Of a stretch of 14,071 nucleotides of DNA, positions 12,608 through 14,071 are shown piece by piece; the stretch's first letter is position 1; every line of letters starts with the position of its first letter. The position numbers and the translations under genes are program-made. The notes under the pieces were generated by a model, which searched no databases, was not told where the DNA came from, and was given only the letters and a program-made list of their open reading frames with translations. The stretch covers positions 1 through 14,071 of the forward strand of contig CAYRDM010000015.1 of NCBI GenBank assembly GCA_964423175.1, in the 5' to 3' direction. This stretch comes from JBGQJN01 sp964423175 (lineage in GTDB: Bacteria > Patescibacteriota > Minisyncoccia > 2-02-FULL-40-12 > IGHO2-01-FULL-4-A).

Positions 12608-14071
12608 TCTGGTTTGGAATTAGGGTAGGGATCAAACTTTTACCGCTCATTTCTTCTGGTTGGTATATGGACATTAAATCCAATACTGTTGGGGCGACAT
12701 CAGCCAATATACCGGACACTTCGGTCATTTCGTTTTTAAGTGTTTCCGCTGTTTTGTTTGTTAAATATTTTTTACCTATTAGATAAAGAGGGACAGGATT
12801 ATTATTGTGTTTAGTTTCTATTTCTCCCCCGGAGCGGTAAATAAGTGCCTCGGCGTTTCCATGGTCGGCTGTTATGATCATTGTTGCATCTTTTTCTATA
12901 ACCTTCGTCAAAAGCAGAGAAAGAGAATTGTCCACGGCTTCTACTCCAGCTAGGACTGCTTTGTAGTTGCCTGTGTGAGCTAGCATGTCCGCATTTGCAA
13001 AATTAGCAACTATAAAATCAAAAGTTCCTTCTTCCATCTTTTCGATTATTGTTTGTGTTATTTCGTGGCTCTTTAGAGCTGGCTCTTTTTCGTGATCCTT
13101 GTTCGACTCTATAAAAATATCAGTTTCACCTTGAAAAACTTCGTTTCGCAAACAATTAAAGAAATAAGATACGTGAGCTTTCTTTTCTGTTTCTGCTATG
13201 TGAAGTTGTTTTTTATTTTGCAGACTAAGAGTTTCGGCAAGGCTATTTGCTATTGTTGGTGGCTCAAATACGACATGAAGCAGGGGATTATCCAAATACC
13301 TGGTCATGGTGCATACGTATAAGTTATTAATTTTCTTTTTTTCAAAATAATTAAAATCTGGTTCTACAAATGGTCTTATGATTTGGCGCATACTGTCTTC
13401 CCTAAAATTAAAAAAAATAATGGCGTCATTGTCTGATATTCCATGATATTCTGAATTGGTGACAATTGCCGGAATGCTCGAATCATCTTTCCCAGAAGAA
13501 TAGTGTTTATTGATGAAGCTTGAAATATCATAGCCCGCCTCGCCCTTGCCCTCAGCGATTAAATCAAAAGTGGCCTTGGTAAATTCCCAGTTACTGTCCC
13601 TGTCCATGGAGAAATTCCTGCCTATCATAGTGACTATTTTGCCGCAGCCTTTTGCTTTTATCTCCATATTTAGCTTCTCAATAAGCTCCTGCCCTTCTTG
13701 GAGACCCGAGTCCTTGCCATCCATAAATAAATGTATGTATATATCTTTGAAATTTTTTTGTTGAGCCAACTCAAGTAACCCAACTATATGTGCAAAATTG
13801 GCATGTACTGATCCTGAGGTCAGGAGTCCGGCTATGTGCATGCGGCCGCCTTCCTGCTGAGCATGTTCAAATGCGCCGATGAGTTGTTCATTTTCAAAAA
13901 AAGATCTGTCGGCAATTGAGCGATTTATTCTAGATATGTATTGTTCTACAATTCTGCCGGCACCTATGTTTAAATGGCCGACCTCACTGTTTCCGGTTTC
14001 ACCCCAAGTCATCCCGACCGCTAAGCCGGACGCCTGTAGTAATACCGCTGGATATTGGCTGGCTATCATAT
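12600..14071 (-). CDS. gpmI: 2,3-bisphosphoglycerate-independent phosphoglycerate mutase, 5' end cut
   Basis: At least 489 residues of an alkaline-phosphatase-superfamily mutase that interconverts 3- and 2-phosphoglycerate in glycolysis with two metal ions. Visible are the catalytic-serine motif GNSEVGHLNIGAGR, DGKDSG (family DGRDTPP), GRNFSMDRDSNW, FFNFREDSMRQI, ETEKKAHVSYFFN, the metal-site motifs NFANADMLAHTGN and TADHGNAE, and the HNNNPVP element. The reading frame is open to the window edge. The first ATG seen here is internal (IASQYPAVLLQASG matches a region about 35-40 residues into the family), so the true start lies outside. Some normally invariant positions are changed (DGKDSG; FFNCL for FFNGG), indicating a divergent but apparently intact enzyme. 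Confidence 0.93.
   Translation of the reverse strand, partial: MIASQYPAVLLQASGLAVGMTWGETGNSEVGHLNIGAGRIVEQYISRINRSIADRSFFENEQLIGAFEHAQQEGGRMHIAGLLTSGSVHANFAHIVGLLELAQQKNFKDIYIHLFMDGKDSGLQEGQELIEKLNMEIKAKGCGKIVTMIGRNFSMDRDSNWEFTKATFDLIAEGKGEAGYDISSFINKHYSSGKDDSSIPAIVTNSEYHGISDNDAIIFFNFREDSMRQIIRPFVEPDFNYFEKKKINNLYVCTMTRYLDNPLLHVVFEPPTIANSLAETLSLQNKKQLHIAETEKKAHVSYFFNCLRNEVFQGETDIFIESNKDHEKEPALKSHEITQTIIEKMEEGTFDFIVANFANADMLAHTGNYKAVLAGVEAVDNSLSLLLTKVIEKDATMIITADHGNAEALIYRSGGEIETKHNNNPVPLYLIGKKYLTNKTAETLKNEMTEVSGILADVAPTVLDLMSIYQPEEMSGKSLIPTLIPNQTR

Noticed and set aside
1..14071. CRISPR arrays, insertion sequences, phage genes, integrase or attachment sites
   Set aside because: No regularly spaced repeats, transposase, integrase or terminal inverted repeats were seen.

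Overview
The window looks like chromosomal DNA of a small-genome bacterium, most likely a member of the Candidate Phyla Radiation (Patescibacteria, Parcubacteria-like). This is inferred from gene content and style: compact AT-rich genes, a DUF5671-type membrane protein fused to a pilin-like tail, a Gmad2-domain protein, a short MurJ, a bifunctional phosphoglucose/phosphomannose isomerase, a TrmB-family regulator, and many genes whose -10 box lies 6-7 nt before the ATG, as in leaderless transcription. TGA appears to be an ordinary stop, so the recoded Gracilibacteria/SR1 code is not indicated.

Layout. 1-1700: an NAD-salvage locus. A nicotinate phosphoribosyltransferase start (cut by the window edge) and a NUDIX hydrolase overlap by ATGA on the minus strand. 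A nicotinamidase-like hydrolase is divergent, and a dyad lies between them. 1714-2028: a short, unusually GC-rich transcription unit with its own promoter, a strong Shine-Dalgarno (SD) site and a terminator, encoding a 69-aa basic CxxC protein. 2030-4075: PGI/PMI and the DUF5671 protein, ended by a 14-bp hairpin shared with convergent murJ (minus, 4076-5440). 5481-8548: envelope genes on the plus strand, namely a Gmad2 protein and two exported peptidoglycan hydrolases in tandem. 8581-9337: a TrmB-type regulator. 9347-10885: about 1.5 kb with no credible long ORF but full of RNA signals. 10887-11492: an unknown coiled-coil/Cys protein with a TTG start. 11491-14071: mnmA, convergent with gpmI, which runs off the window.

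The most unusual part is 9347-10885. It holds two consecutive non-coding transcription units. The first (about 9381-9649) has a TTGACA/TATACT promoter, two four-codon ORFs (M-G-G-W-stop and M-G-S-W-stop) whose SDs are both paired in hairpins, alternative helices after the second ORF, and an intrinsic terminator. The second (about 9793-10850) is roughly 1 kb. It has a TTGACA-17-TATACT promoter overlapped by a perfect 13-bp dyad, and more than ten helices, many with G-U pairs that fit only the plus-strand RNA. I recognise no known RNA family in it and regard it as a candidate undescribed large ornate RNA. The adjacent TrmB regulator and Cys-rich protein are possible partners by position only.

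The metabolic genes form a coherent minimal set: NAD salvage, sugar-phosphate isomerisation, the lower-glycolysis mutase, tRNA thiolation, and cell-wall precursor flipping and remodelling.
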